Assembly (NCBI RefSeq): GCF_005503535.1
Contig: NZ_SCNN01000005.1
Span: 62,001-126,000 of the forward strand
Direction: 5' to 3'
Origin: Mesorhizobium comanense
GTDB taxonomy: Bacteria; Pseudomonadota; Alphaproteobacteria; Rhizobiales; Rhizobiaceae
DNA length: 64,000 nt
The notes under the pieces were generated by a model. It saw nothing but the letters and a program-made list of their open reading frames with translations, ran no database searches and was not told the DNA's origin. How positions within the stretch are numbered: position 1 is the first letter of the stretch; each line of letters begins with the position of its first letter. The translations under genes and the position numbers were made by a program. Of the stretch, positions 49,563 to 58,362 are shown one piece after another.

Positions 49563-49589
49563 AAAAACGCCGCCCAATGGGCGGCGTTT
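49563..49589 (-). terminator. intrinsic terminator between the ABC operon and rpmG
   Basis: An 11-base stem around AACGCCGCCC / GGGCGGCGTT with loop AAT. On the minus strand it runs into TTTTT, ending rpmG; on the plus strand only TTT follows, so it may also end the ABC operon less efficiently. Confidence 0.85.
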
Positions 49590-49612
49590 CGGCATTCCAG
49601 AGAAAACCCGGA

Positions 49613-49780
49613 TTACTTGATCTTGGTTTCCTTGAATTCGACGTGCTTCTTGGCAACCGGATCGTACTTGCGGAACGACAGCTTGTCGGTCTTGGTACGG
49701 CTGTTCTTGCTGGTCACGTAGAAGAAACCGGTGTCGGCGGTCGACAGAAGCTTGATTTTGATGTTTGCGGCTTTGGCCAT
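49613..49780 (-). CDS. rpmG: 50S ribosomal protein L33
   Basis: A 55-residue large-subunit protein beginning [20 protein letters not shown] and containing [20 protein letters not shown]. The zinc-binding cysteines of some L33 forms are absent, so this is the zinc-independent type. ATG 49780 is fixed by family length, though the frame is open to 49861. In related rhizobia rpmG directly follows pleD as I recall; here about 8.5 kb separates them and rpmG points the other way. Confidence 0.97.
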   Translation of the reverse strand: MAKAANIKIKLLSTADTGFFYVTSKNSRTKTDKLSFRKYDPVAKKHVEFKETKIK

Positions 49781-49906
49781 GATATCAGTCCGTTCGTTCG
49801 TGGAGTTTTGGCCGCTGGGACACGGGGAAAACACCCGGACGCGGGAAACTTGGCGCGACACATAAAGAACGTGCCCGGAAAGTCAAGCCCGGCGGCTCAG
49901 TCTCTT

Positions 49907-50052
49907 CCTTCTCCCCTTGTGGGAGAAGGTGGATCGGCGCGCAGCGCTGAGACGGTTGAGGGGTGGGTGACGGAGTGCCGTCGGTGCCAAGCTTGAGCAC
50001 CCCTCATCCGACCTCGCTTCGCGAGGCCACCTTCTCCCACAAGGGGAGAAGG
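49907..50052. repeat. palindromic intergenic element with matching hairpins at both ends
   Basis: The left end CCTTCTCCCCTTGTGGGAGA and the right end are exact reverse complements over about 27 bases, and each end also folds on itself (CCTTCTCCC / GGGAGAAGG). The interior has CGGTTGAGGGGTGGGTG and CACCCCTCATCCGACC. This fits the large rhizobial REP/RIME-like class. It sits in the 282-base gap upstream of rpmG. Confidence 0.8.
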
Positions 50053-50062
50053 CAAGTCCGGC

Positions 50063-50518
50063 CTATGCTTCCTCCTTAACGGCCGCCAGCTTTTTCCAGT
50101 CTCCCGTCGTGTTCCACCAGCGATTCGGATTGTCGCGGTCGTTCAGGCCCTTGGAGCGGCTCGCGAGGATCGGCTGGATGCGGATCACCGGCTCCTGATA
50201 GGAATGGGCCTGGAAAATCGCCTCGACGACTCGGGCAGCCAGCGCCTGGTCGTCGGGCAGTTCGAAGGAAACCTCGACCGTGCCCGGGCGACGGCGCAAC
50301 TCGGTCTCGGCGCCGGCAGCCGCCCCTTCGAGGGGTCTGTAGCGCTCGATGCCGTGCGCCGACTGATAGGCGTTGCGGTCATATTTGCCCATCGCCAGGG
50401 GAGCGATCGCGACCACCGCGTCCATGATGCGGTCGACATCCGCGGCAGGTGCCTGGAACGTCACCAGGAGCAGAAGTGTCATTCGCAGCGAGGTGGTTTC
50501 AAAGCCGCTGTCGATCAT
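50063..50518 (-). CDS. NIF3/CutA-like small protein, unknown function
   Basis: A 151-residue protein. The strand-helix-strand order, with LLLVTFQAPAADVDRIMDAV, MGKYDRNAYQSAHGIERYRP, GTVEVSFELPDD and FQAHSYQEPVIRIQPI, resembles the C-terminal CutA-like domain of NIF3/YqfO proteins (the GxGxIGNY and AHPYEEP regions). The NIF3 metal-binding domains are absent. The C-terminal tail NPNRWWNTTGDWKKLAAVK is basic and aromatic. ATG 50518 has GAGG eight bases ahead. It lies between MFS and rpmG genes on the minus strand. Confidence 0.72.
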   Translation of the reverse strand: MIDSGFETTSLRMTLLLLVTFQAPAADVDRIMDAVVAIAPLAMGKYDRNAYQSAHGIERYRPLEGAAAGAETELRRRPGTVEVSFELPDDQALAARVVEAIFQAHSYQEPVIRIQPILASRSKGLNDRDNPNRWWNTTGDWKKLAAVKEEA

Positions 50519-50601
50519 GGGAGTGTCCTCAATATCGGGTGTTTTTGGGACACTCTTTTACCGCGTGGCTGCTGACACGGTTCTGTCAGCAGGCTGTCGC
50601 G

Positions 50602-51780
50602 TTACAACACGATCTTGCGGACCAGCCTGAAGCAGACCAGCATGATATAGGCGGCGAAGAACAGGCCGAGCGACCAGCCGAAGCCTGAAGGCCCGAAACT
50701 GTCCATGCCAATGCCGATCGCCTGCGGGCCGAGCACCATGCCGACACCGTAACACAAGACGAAGGCGGCATTGGCGGACGCCAGTTCATGGCCGGAAAGC
50801 TGGGAGCCGAGATGGGCGAGGCCGATCGTGTACATGGCCGCCACCACGCCGCCCCAGATGAAAAGCAGCGCGGCCATCAGGTGCCAGTTGGCGGCAAAGA
50901 ACGGCATGAATATCGTGCCGATCAGGCCGACCGTGGCGCAGGCGAGCAGCAGATAGCGCCTGTCGGAGACGCGGTCGCTGATCATGCCGATCGGGATCTG
51001 CAACAAGACATTGCCGAGGCCGATCATTGTCAGCAGCAGCGCCGCGTCGGCTTCGGAATAGCCGATCCGGTTGCCATAGACCGGAAACAGCGCGAACCCG
51101 CCGGTTTCGACCGCGCCGAACACCAGCACGGCGAAAGTGGCGGTCGGCACCAGCCAGATATAGCGCAGGAAATGGCTGGTTTCGCTCTCGGCCACGATGT
51201 TGGGACTTTCGTTGCGCGCGGCCACCACTGGTATGGCCGCCAGGGTTACCAGAGCGATTATGACGCCGAATGGCCTGAAGCCGGAACTGCCGAGGTGCGC
51301 GAACAGCCAAGGTCCCGCGGCGAAACCGAGGGAAAGCACGGTGGCGTAGATGCCAAGCACAAGGCCCCGGCGCTGCGGTGGCGCCGAAGTGCTGATCCAG
51401 AATTCCGAGAGGATGAACAACACCGTCAACGCGATGTGCAGCACGATACGCAGCGGAAACCACATCCAGAAATCCGGCGCGAAATGGAACCCGACGAAGG
51501 CAAGCGCTCCTACCGCGATCATTGCGATCATCGTCCAGGCGACGCCGAAGCGCATGGCAAGCGGGGTGGCGAGCGGCGCGCCGGCAATGGAAGCCAAACC
51601 GGCAACAGCGGTGTTGAGCCCGATCATCGAGGCGGAATGTCCGCGCGTCTGGAGGATCACGCTGAGCAGCGGGATGCCTAGCCCGATGGCAATGCCGACG
51701 ACGCTGATTGACGAGATCGCCGCGATCATCGGCAGCCAGTGTACGCGCTCGTCGCCCTGTGGTTGGGTATCGACCGTCAT
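50602..51780 (-). CDS. MFS transporter
   Basis: A 392-residue protein with twelve hydrophobic segments, from WLPMIAAISSISVVGIAIGL to the last around FFAAYIMLVCFRLV. The loop between helices 2 and 3 reads GAPLATPLAMRFG, and the matching loop in the second half is MISDRVSDRRY, the MFS signature region. The substrate is unknown. The gene belongs to the conserved rhizobial block rpmG...MFS-NUDIX-DUF983-rnr-topA and lies 15 bases after the NUDIX gene. Confidence 0.88.
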   Translation of the reverse strand: MTVDTQPQGDERVHWLPMIAAISSISVVGIAIGLGIPLLSVILQTRGHSASMIGLNTAVAGLASIAGAPLATPLAMRFGVAWTMIAMIAVGALAFVGFHFAPDFWMWFPLRIVLHIALTVLFILSEFWISTSAPPQRRGLVLGIYATVLSLGFAAGPWLFAHLGSSGFRPFGVIIALVTLAAIPVVAARNESPNIVAESETSHFLRYIWLVPTATFAVLVFGAVETGGFALFPVYGNRIGYSEADAALLLTMIGLGNVLLQIPIGMISDRVSDRRYLLLACATVGLIGTIFMPFFAANWHLMAALLFIWGGVVAAMYTIGLAHLGSQLSGHELASANAAFVLCYGVGMVLGPQAIGIGMDSFGPSGFGWSLGLFFAAYIMLVCFRLVRKIVL

Positions 51781-51795
51781 GGGATGCTGAATACT

Positions 51796-52536
51796 CTAGA
51801 GAAGTTCGCGGGTGAAGCGGTTACGGACGAGGCGATAAAACGGAACCGGTCCACCGGGGCGCAAGTCAGGATCCTGGGTGAGGCGGCTTTGCAACTCGTC
51901 CAGGATCATTCGGGTGATGTCGGGAATGTCGGCTTCTCGGGCTTTGGCAAGCGGCAGCCAGACCAATTCCTCAAGTTCATTGGTCGGGCCACCGCCTGGC
52001 AGTTCGACGGCGACATCGTGGCGCCAGGCGCTGAAGAAACGTGTGTCGAAGCGGCGCACCCGGTTGGGCGGCGTGATGGCGCGCGCGATGAAGCGCAGCG
52101 TTTCGAGCGAAGGGCTCACGCCGTGTTCGACAAAACCCTGCCAGTCACGCTTGTCGGTCGCAAAGGCGGACTTCCGGCCGATCAGCAGGCCGGCTTCCTC
52201 GTAGGTCTCGCGAATTGCCGACAACGCGACGGCCCGGGCTCGCGCCGCGCTCGTGCGGCCAGGACCGGCAAGCAGCTTTGCCTCTTCATCACGATGCAAT
52301 GCGGTGGATGTCGGTATGCGGCTGTCGGCCGGATCGGTGCGGCCGCCGGGGAAAACAAACTTGCCCGGCATGAAGGCGTGGGCGGCATGACGCCGGCCCA
52401 TCAGCACCAGGACATCGGCGCCCTTGCGGTCGAGCAGGATGAGCGTTGCGGCATCGCGCGGACGCAAGGGCCGGCCGCTATGCGCGGCAAGCCCCTTGTC
52501 GAGCTTGTCGACATCCGCCTTGGTCATTGCTTCCAT
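51796..52536 (-). CDS. NUDIX hydrolase
   Basis: A 246-residue protein. The Nudix box core is present as SAIRETYEEAGLLIG, preceded by the Gly-rich MPGKFVFPGGRTDPADSRIP with a ~45-residue insertion between the two, which marks the long-insert branch related to NUDT-type CoA or nucleotide-sugar hydrolases. Members hydrolyse X-linked nucleoside diphosphates; the substrate is not predictable. It is followed closely by the MFS gene. Confidence 0.88.
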   Translation of the reverse strand: MEAMTKADVDKLDKGLAAHSGRPLRPRDAATLILLDRKGADVLVLMGRRHAAHAFMPGKFVFPGGRTDPADSRIPTSTALHRDEEAKLLAGPGRTSAARARAVALSAIRETYEEAGLLIGRKSAFATDKRDWQGFVEHGVSPSLETLRFIARAITPPNRVRRFDTRFFSAWRHDVAVELPGGGPTNELEELVWLPLAKAREADIPDITRMILDELQSRLTQDPDLRPGGPVPFYRLVRNRFTRELL

Positions 52537-52608
52537 GCGCTGGACCTAGCGGAAACTTCATGCATGCGAAAGTGGCCTTGACGATTGGCGTGTTGCGCCA
52601 GCGGCGCT

Positions 52609-53061
52609 TCAGGCGCCGTGGTGGGAATCCATCCCATCCTTTTCGCCACCGAAGCCGTGCATATAGAACGCCCATTGCAGTCCGATGACGGCGCCTTTCA
52701 CCGGTTGCAGCAGCGCCACCGACAACAGGATGGTCAACGGCACCCAGATCAGGATGTGCTGCCAGGTGGAAAGCGTCGAGGTCGCTTCCACGCCCATGAA
52801 GGCGCCGAGAACGATGTGCCCGACGATGACGATGACCAGATATGCCGGCAGGTCGTCGGCGCGATGGTGATGAATTTCCTCGCCGCACACGCTGCACGTG
52901 TCGACAGTCTTGGTGAAGCCGCGAAACAGCTTGCCCTCGCCACAGTTCGGGCAGCGCCCCAGAAGCCCGCGCTTCATGGCCGTCCACAAGGGACGGGCAA
53001 CACGGCCCGTGTGATGTTCGCCGCCAAAAACCTGTTGTTCCATCCCAAATTCTTTCGGCAT
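52609..53061 (-). CDS. DUF983 zinc-ribbon membrane protein
   Basis: A 150-residue protein. The N-terminal zinc ribbon has four cysteines (GRCPNCGEGKLFRGF and DTCSVCGEEIHHHRADD). Two membrane helices follow (AYLVIVIVGHIVLGAFMGV; ILIWVPLTILLSVALLQPV). This is the DUF983 plan, of unknown function. The gene starts with two adjacent ATGs; the second (53061) is six bases from AGGAG and is taken, 53064 being the alternative. It overlaps the end of rnr and is co-transcribed with it. Confidence 0.88.
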   Translation of the reverse strand: MPKEFGMEQQVFGGEHHTGRVARPLWTAMKRGLLGRCPNCGEGKLFRGFTKTVDTCSVCGEEIHHHRADDLPAYLVIVIVGHIVLGAFMGVEATSTLSTWQHILIWVPLTILLSVALLQPVKGAVIGLQWAFYMHGFGGEKDGMDSHHGA

Positions 53062-55367
53062 CATCGTCTCCTGCCGCGCGAACCTGGTCGCGATTGCGAC
53101 GCGCGGGCGCGGCCCTTGGCCTTGTGAAACGACCTGGTGGAGCCTGGCAGGGGCTTCGGGTCGGTCAGCATCTCGAAGCGCATCGCGCCGGCCATCGGCG
53201 CCACCTCGACGAGCCGCACCTCGACGCGGTCGGCAAGCTGGTAGCCTTTGCCTGAGCGTTCTCCGAACAGGGAGCGGGCCGTTTCGTCGTATATATAGTA
53301 ATCGCCGCCGAGAGTTGACACGGGGATGAAACCATCGGCGCCATATTGCGGCAATTGGACAAAAAGTCCTGATTTTGTCACGCCTGAAATACGGGCGTCG
53401 AAGCGGTCGTCCACCCGCTCGGCGAGATAGGATGCTATCAAGCGGTCAACCGTATCACGCTCGGCGGCCATGGCGCGGCGTTCCGTGCCGGAGATCAGCA
53501 CCGCGACGTCTTCGAGGCGTGCCTCTTCCTCCCGCGTCAATCCACCGGGACCGAGGCCGAGCGCGGCGATGAGCCCGCGATGCACGATCAGGTCGGCATA
53601 GCGGCGGATAGGCGAGGTAAAATGCGCGTAGCGCCTGAGGTTGAGGCCGAAATGGCCGATGTTCTTGGGCGAATACTCGGCCTGGCTCTGTGAGCGCAGC
53701 ACCACTTCGTTGACCAGTGCCTCGTTATCGGCGCCGCGCACGCGCTCCAGGATGCCGTTGAACTGGCTCGGCCGCATCTGTGCGCCGCGCGCCAGCGACA
53801 GGCCGAGCGTCTGCAGGAATTCGCGCAGCGATTCCTGCTTGGCGAGCGATGGAGCGTCATGGACGCGGTAGACCAGCGCCTGCTTCTTCGCCTCCAGCGT
53901 TTCCGCGGCCGCGACATTGGCCTGGATCATGAATTCTTCGATCAGTTTATGGGCATCGAGCCGCTCCGGCACGATGACCCGATCGACCGTGCCGTCCGGC
54001 TTGAGCAGGATCTTGCGCTCCGGCAGGTCGAGTTCGAGCGGCTGGCGGCCGTCACGTCCGCGCTTGAGGACCGCATAAGCGTCCCATAGCGGCTTCAGCA
54101 CCGTGTCGAGGATCGGGCGGGTTTTCTCATCCGGCACGCCGTCGATCGCTGCCTGCGCCTGCGGATAGGCGAGCTTGGCCGCCGACTTCATCATGACGCG
54201 ATGGAAGGAATGCCTGAGCTTTCGGCCATCGGCCGAAAAAGTCATGCGCACGGCGAGCGCCGGGCGGTCCTGGCCCTCGCGCAGCGAACAGAGATCGTTC
54301 GAGATACGCTCCGGCAGCATCGGTACGACGCGATCCGGGAAATAGACGGAGTTGCCGCGCTTCAGAGCCTCGCGGTCAAGGGCCGTGCCGTGCCGGACAT
54401 AGGCCGCGACATCGGCGATGGCGACCGTTGCGATCACGCCTCCGGGATTGTTCTCGTCCGGGTCGGGCATGGCGAACACGGCGTCGTCATGGTCCTTGGC
54501 GTCGGCCGGATCGATGGTGACCAGCGGCAGGTCGCGCCAGTCCTCGCGATGATCGAGAGTCGCCGGTTTGACGGCTTCGGATTCGGCAATGACGTCGGCC
54601 GGGAAGATGTGCGGAATGTCGTGGGCGTGGATGGCGATCATCGAGACCGCCTTTTCGCTGGTCAGCGACCCCAGCACGTTAAGCACCTTGGCCCGCGGCA
54701 GCCCATAGCGGGAGGCTCGAGCAGGCTCGACCTCGACCAGGTCGCCGTTCCTGGCGCCGTTCTGGAATTCCTTGTCGACGATCAGTTCGGGCTGGCGCCG
54801 TTCCACCGGCTCGATGCGGAAGCTGCCGTCGGCGAGCACGCGGAAAACGCCGAGCACGGCATCGCTGCGCTTCTCGAAGATTTTCATCACCCGGCCGGTG
54901 TAGGCCGGGCCCGACGGATCATCGGTCGGGAAGGTCTTGGCAAGCACCCGATCGCCGATGCCGGGGGCGGGTCCATTGCCGCCGCGCGAAACGCGGATCG
55001 AGACCACGGGCGGCTCGCCGGGGCCGACAGCCTCGGCCGGGTGTGCCAGCAGCACGCCATCGCCGTCACGGCCGAAAATGTCGAGCACCGCGACATGGGG
55101 CAGGGCGCCGACGCGGGCCAGCCGCTTGCGCTCCTTGCTGAGGACGCCTTCGTCCTGCAGGTCGCGCAGCAGGTCCTTCAGCCAGATGCGGTCGTCGCCG
55201 CGCAGCGCGAACGCCTTGGCGATTTCGCGCTTTCCGGCGCGGTCTGGATTTTCGGCGATGTAGCGCAGGATTTCGTCGCGCGAGGGCCGGTAATCGTCCT
55301 TGACCTTGGCCCGGGTGTCGGCGGCGCGGGGATCGCCGTGGCTTCTTCCGGAGATCCTGCGCGCCAC
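53061..55367 (-). CDS. rnr: ribonuclease R
   Basis: A 768-residue 3'-5' exoribonuclease of the RNB family that degrades structured RNA. A helix-turn-helix-like lead (EILRYIAENPDRAGKREIAK) is followed by cold-shock domains. The RNB core has the metal-binding aspartates in TIDPADAKDHDDAVFAMPD, and the C-terminal S1 domain begins near FDARISGVTKSGLFVQL. A basic tail ends RPGSRGRRR. The start is a GTG at 55367, six bases after the topA stop, behind AGGTCAGG. Its end overlaps the DUF983 start. Confidence 0.95.
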   Translation of the reverse strand: MARRISGRSHGDPRAADTRAKVKDDYRPSRDEILRYIAENPDRAGKREIAKAFALRGDDRIWLKDLLRDLQDEGVLSKERKRLARVGALPHVAVLDIFGRDGDGVLLAHPAEAVGPGEPPVVSIRVSRGGNGPAPGIGDRVLAKTFPTDDPSGPAYTGRVMKIFEKRSDAVLGVFRVLADGSFRIEPVERRQPELIVDKEFQNGARNGDLVEVEPARASRYGLPRAKVLNVLGSLTSEKAVSMIAIHAHDIPHIFPADVIAESEAVKPATLDHREDWRDLPLVTIDPADAKDHDDAVFAMPDPDENNPGGVIATVAIADVAAYVRHGTALDREALKRGNSVYFPDRVVPMLPERISNDLCSLREGQDRPALAVRMTFSADGRKLRHSFHRVMMKSAAKLAYPQAQAAIDGVPDEKTRPILDTVLKPLWDAYAVLKRGRDGRQPLELDLPERKILLKPDGTVDRVIVPERLDAHKLIEEFMIQANVAAAETLEAKKQALVYRVHDAPSLAKQESLREFLQTLGLSLARGAQMRPSQFNGILERVRGADNEALVNEVVLRSQSQAEYSPKNIGHFGLNLRRYAHFTSPIRRYADLIVHRGLIAALGLGPGGLTREEEARLEDVAVLISGTERRAMAAERDTVDRLIASYLAERVDDRFDARISGVTKSGLFVQLPQYGADGFIPVSTLGGDYYIYDETARSLFGERSGKGYQLADRVEVRLVEVAPMAGAMRFEMLTDPKPLPGSTRSFHKAKGRARASQSRPGSRGRRR

Positions 55368-55373
55368 CCTGAC

Positions 55374-57995
55374 CTATCCCTTTTTCTTCGCGGCCGGTTT
55401 CTTCGCAGCCGTCTTCTTTGCCGCGGGTGCCTTGGCGGCCGCCGCCTTGCGGGCCGGCTTCCTGCCGCCACCACCCTTGGCTTCCTTCTCCGCGATCAGC
55501 GCCAGCGCGTCCTCGACAGTCACCGACTGAGGGTCCTTGCCCTTGGGCAGCGTGGCATTGACCTTGCCGAAATTGACGTAAGGCCCGTACTTGCCGTCGC
55601 GCACGACGATCTTGCCGCCGCCGTCGGGATGGTCGCCGAGGTCCTTGAGCGCTGCCGGCGTGCCGCCATTGCGGCCTCCTTTGCCCTTTGCCTGCTTCTC
55701 GGCAATCACCGTCACGGCGCGGTTGAGGCCGATGGAGAACACGTCCTCGATGCTGTCGAGATTGGCGTAGGTGCCGTCATGCAGCACGAACGGGCCGTAG
55801 CGGCCGAGCCCGGCCGAAATCATCTTGCCGCTTTCGGGATGTTTGCCGACATCGCGCGGCAGCGCCAGCAGCGCCAGCGCCTTCTCATGGTCGATGGATT
55901 CGGGCGTCCAGCCTTTCGGCAGGCTGGAGCGCTTGGCTTCCTTGCCGTCACCGCGCTGGATGTAGGGGCCGAAACGGCCCGAGCGCAGCGTGATTTCCTC
56001 AGCCGTATAGGGATCCTTGCCGAGCACCTTGGTGCCGTCCTCGCCGCCGCCATTCTCGCCATTGGGATTGGCCGCGTCGCCGAGCTGGCGCGTGAAGGAG
56101 CATTCGGGGTAGTTCGAGCAGCCCACGAAGGCGCCGAACTTGCCGAGTTTCAGCGACAGATTGCCGGTGCCGCATTTCGGGCAGATGCGCGGGTTGGAGC
56201 CGTCCTCGCGCACGGGGAACACCAGCGGCGCCAGTTCCTCGTTCAGCGCATCGAGCACATCGGTGACGCGCAACTCCTTGATGTCGGCGACGGCGCCGGA
56301 AAAATCCTTCCAGAAATCGCGCAGCACATCCTTCCAGGCAAGCTTGCCGTCCGAAATCTCGTCGAGCTTCTCCTCCAGCGATGCGGTGAAGTCATATTCG
56401 ACATAGCGCTCGAAGAAGCTTTCCAGGAAGGCCGACAGCAGACGGCCCTTGGCCTGCGGCACCAGCCGGCGCTTGTCGATGGCGACATAGTCGCGGTCCT
56501 CAAGCGTCTTCAGGATCGCCGTGTAGGTCGAGGGACGGCCGATGCCGAGCTCTTCCAGCTTCTTGATCAGCGACGCCTCGGAGTAGCGCGGCGGCGGCTC
56601 GGTGGTGTGCTGCGTGGCGTTGATCGCGCGGCGGGAAAGCTGCTCGCCGGCGCGGATTTCGGGCAGGCGGCGGTTTTCCTCGTCTTCGGCGTCATCGTCC
56701 TTCTGGTCGGTATAGGCGGCGATGAAGCCGTCGAAGCGGACGACCGAACCGACGGCGCGGAGCTCGGCCGTGCGGGCGCCATTGACCGCCTCGATCTCGA
56801 CCGTGGTGCGCTCGATTTCGGCCGGCTGCATCTGGCTGGCGATGGCGCGCTTCCAGATCAGCTCATAGAGCCGCAACTGGTCGGAATCGAGATATTGCCG
56901 GACCGATGCCGGGGTGCGCATGAAATCCGTCGGACGGATCGCCTCGTGAGCTTCCTGGGCATTCTTGGCCTTGGTCGTGTATTGGCGCGGCTTCTCGGGC
57001 AGGTATTTGGGTCCGAATTCCTTGACGATGGCATCGCGTGCGCCCGAGATCGCTTCGGGCGCCATCTGCACGCCGTCGGTTCGCATATAGGTGATCAGGC
57101 CTGCCGTCTCGCCGCCAATCTCCATGCCTTCATAAAGCCGCTGCGCCACCTGCATGGTGCGGGTGGCCGAGAAACCGAGGCCGGAGGAGGCGGCCTGCTG
57201 CAGCGTCGAAGTGGTGAAGGGCGGGCCCGGGTTGCGCTTGGTCGGCTTGGCTTCCACCGACAGCGCCTTGAAGGCGGCGCCCTCGAGCATCGCCTTGATG
57301 TCGTCGGCCTGCGTCTTGTTGGAGATATCGAGTTTCTGGAGCTTCTTGCGCTCGAAGGCGGTCAGCCGCGCTTCGAATGTGTCGTTGCGAGGCGTGCCGA
57401 GGATGGCGGCGATATTCCAGTATTCCTCGCGGATGAAGCGCTCGATCTCGGACTCGCGGTCGCAGACCAGGCGCAGCGCCACTGACTGGACGCGGCCGGC
57501 AGAGCGTGCGCCCGGCAGCTTGCGCCAGAGCACCGGCGAAAGCGTGAAGCCGACGAGATAATCCAGCGCCCGGCGGGCGAGATAGGCATCGACCAGGGGC
57601 ACGTCGATCTGGCGCGGATTGGCCATCGCCTCCAGCACCGAGGATTTGGTGATGGCGTTGAAGACGACGCGGCTGACCGGCTTGTCCTTCAGCGCGCGCT
57701 TCTGCTTGAGCACTTCCAGCACATGCCAGGAGATGGCCTCGCCCTCGCGATCCGGGTCGGTGGCGAGGATCAGGCCGTCGGCGCTTTTGACCGCGTTGGC
57801 AATGTCGGTGAGACGCTTGCCGGACGCGGTATCGACCGCCCAGGACATGGCGAAATCTTCGTCCGGCCGCACCGAACCATCCTTCGCCGGCAAATCGCGG
57901 ACGTGACCGAAGGAGGCGAGAACCTTGTAGTTCCTGCCGAGATATTTGTTGATTGTCTTAGCCTTGGCCGGCGATTCGACGACGACGACGTCCAT
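55374..57995 (-). CDS. topA: DNA topoisomerase I
   Basis: A type IA topoisomerase of 873 residues that relaxes negative supercoils. The TOPRIM domain opens MDVVVVESPAKAKTINKYLG and continues with ILATDPDREGEAISWHV. The catalytic tyrosine is Y303 in GLITYMRTDG. The C-terminal part has one four-cysteine zinc motif (CPKCG ... CSNYPEC), then three repeats of the kind GRFGPYIQRGDG, GRYGPFVLHDG and GKYGPYVNFGK, then a Lys/Ala-rich tail (KTAAKKPAAKKKG). rnr follows six bases later. As I recall, dprA usually lies upstream in rhizobia; here it is absent. Confidence 0.97.
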   Translation of the reverse strand: MDVVVVESPAKAKTINKYLGRNYKVLASFGHVRDLPAKDGSVRPDEDFAMSWAVDTASGKRLTDIANAVKSADGLILATDPDREGEAISWHVLEVLKQKRALKDKPVSRVVFNAITKSSVLEAMANPRQIDVPLVDAYLARRALDYLVGFTLSPVLWRKLPGARSAGRVQSVALRLVCDRESEIERFIREEYWNIAAILGTPRNDTFEARLTAFERKKLQKLDISNKTQADDIKAMLEGAAFKALSVEAKPTKRNPGPPFTTSTLQQAASSGLGFSATRTMQVAQRLYEGMEIGGETAGLITYMRTDGVQMAPEAISGARDAIVKEFGPKYLPEKPRQYTTKAKNAQEAHEAIRPTDFMRTPASVRQYLDSDQLRLYELIWKRAIASQMQPAEIERTTVEIEAVNGARTAELRAVGSVVRFDGFIAAYTDQKDDDAEDEENRRLPEIRAGEQLSRRAINATQHTTEPPPRYSEASLIKKLEELGIGRPSTYTAILKTLEDRDYVAIDKRRLVPQAKGRLLSAFLESFFERYVEYDFTASLEEKLDEISDGKLAWKDVLRDFWKDFSGAVADIKELRVTDVLDALNEELAPLVFPVREDGSNPRICPKCGTGNLSLKLGKFGAFVGCSNYPECSFTRQLGDAANPNGENGGGEDGTKVLGKDPYTAEEITLRSGRFGPYIQRGDGKEAKRSSLPKGWTPESIDHEKALALLALPRDVGKHPESGKMISAGLGRYGPFVLHDGTYANLDSIEDVFSIGLNRAVTVIAEKQAKGKGGRNGGTPAALKDLGDHPDGGGKIVVRDGKYGPYVNFGKVNATLPKGKDPQSVTVEDALALIAEKEAKGGGGRKPARKAAAAKAPAAKKTAAKKPAAKKKG

Positions 57996-58287
57996 GAGGT
58001 CTCTTATCTGCTGTGAAGCGCCAGAAGAATTCCGCTGCGCGCGACGAAATCTCGTTTCTGTTTGTCGCTCACATGGCCGCGCTTTTGCATCCGGTCAAGG
58101 GGAAGCGCCCAAATTGCGAGGCCGCCGGCAGCAATACACTCTTAGAGTGTATGGAGAAAATCACAGAATTTCGATCCGGGGAGGCGATGGCCCCGATCGT
58201 GCGAAAATGGCCCCATAGACGTGCCGCGAGTCGAGGGTTCTCGTCGGATGCGGAACCGCGGCCGGATGGATGGCTCATAAAGAACCA
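57996..58287. other. non-coding region upstream of topA, with a 19-base palindrome
   Basis: I see no credible gene in this stretch. It contains a near-perfect dyad at 58134-58152, ATACACTCT-T-AGAGTGTAT, about 140 bases before the topA start. The open frame across 58013-58447 on the plus strand has no ribosome site and runs into the gene on the other strand. Confidence 0.5.
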
Positions 58288-58320
58288 GCCGCCTGCTGCA
58301 TGGAGGAAGCAGCAGGCGGC
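58288..58320 (-). terminator. 12-bp hairpin after the COG4315 gene
   Basis: GCCGCCTGCTGC and its exact complement around a 9-base loop. On the minus strand it is followed by TGGTTCTTT, a weak T-tract. It lies about 40 bases beyond the stop of the small secreted protein gene. Confidence 0.6.
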
Positions 58321-58362
58321 CAGCTTCGTGTCCCGCCGGGTGGCGGGGAGGAATGTCGAGGC

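Noticed and set aside
54201..57485. 1094-residue open frame on the plus strand across rnr and topA
   Set aside because: It is antisense to two clear essential genes, is low in recognisable domains and is rich in Arg, Ala, Gly and Asp, as expected from the third-codon GC bias of the opposite strand.
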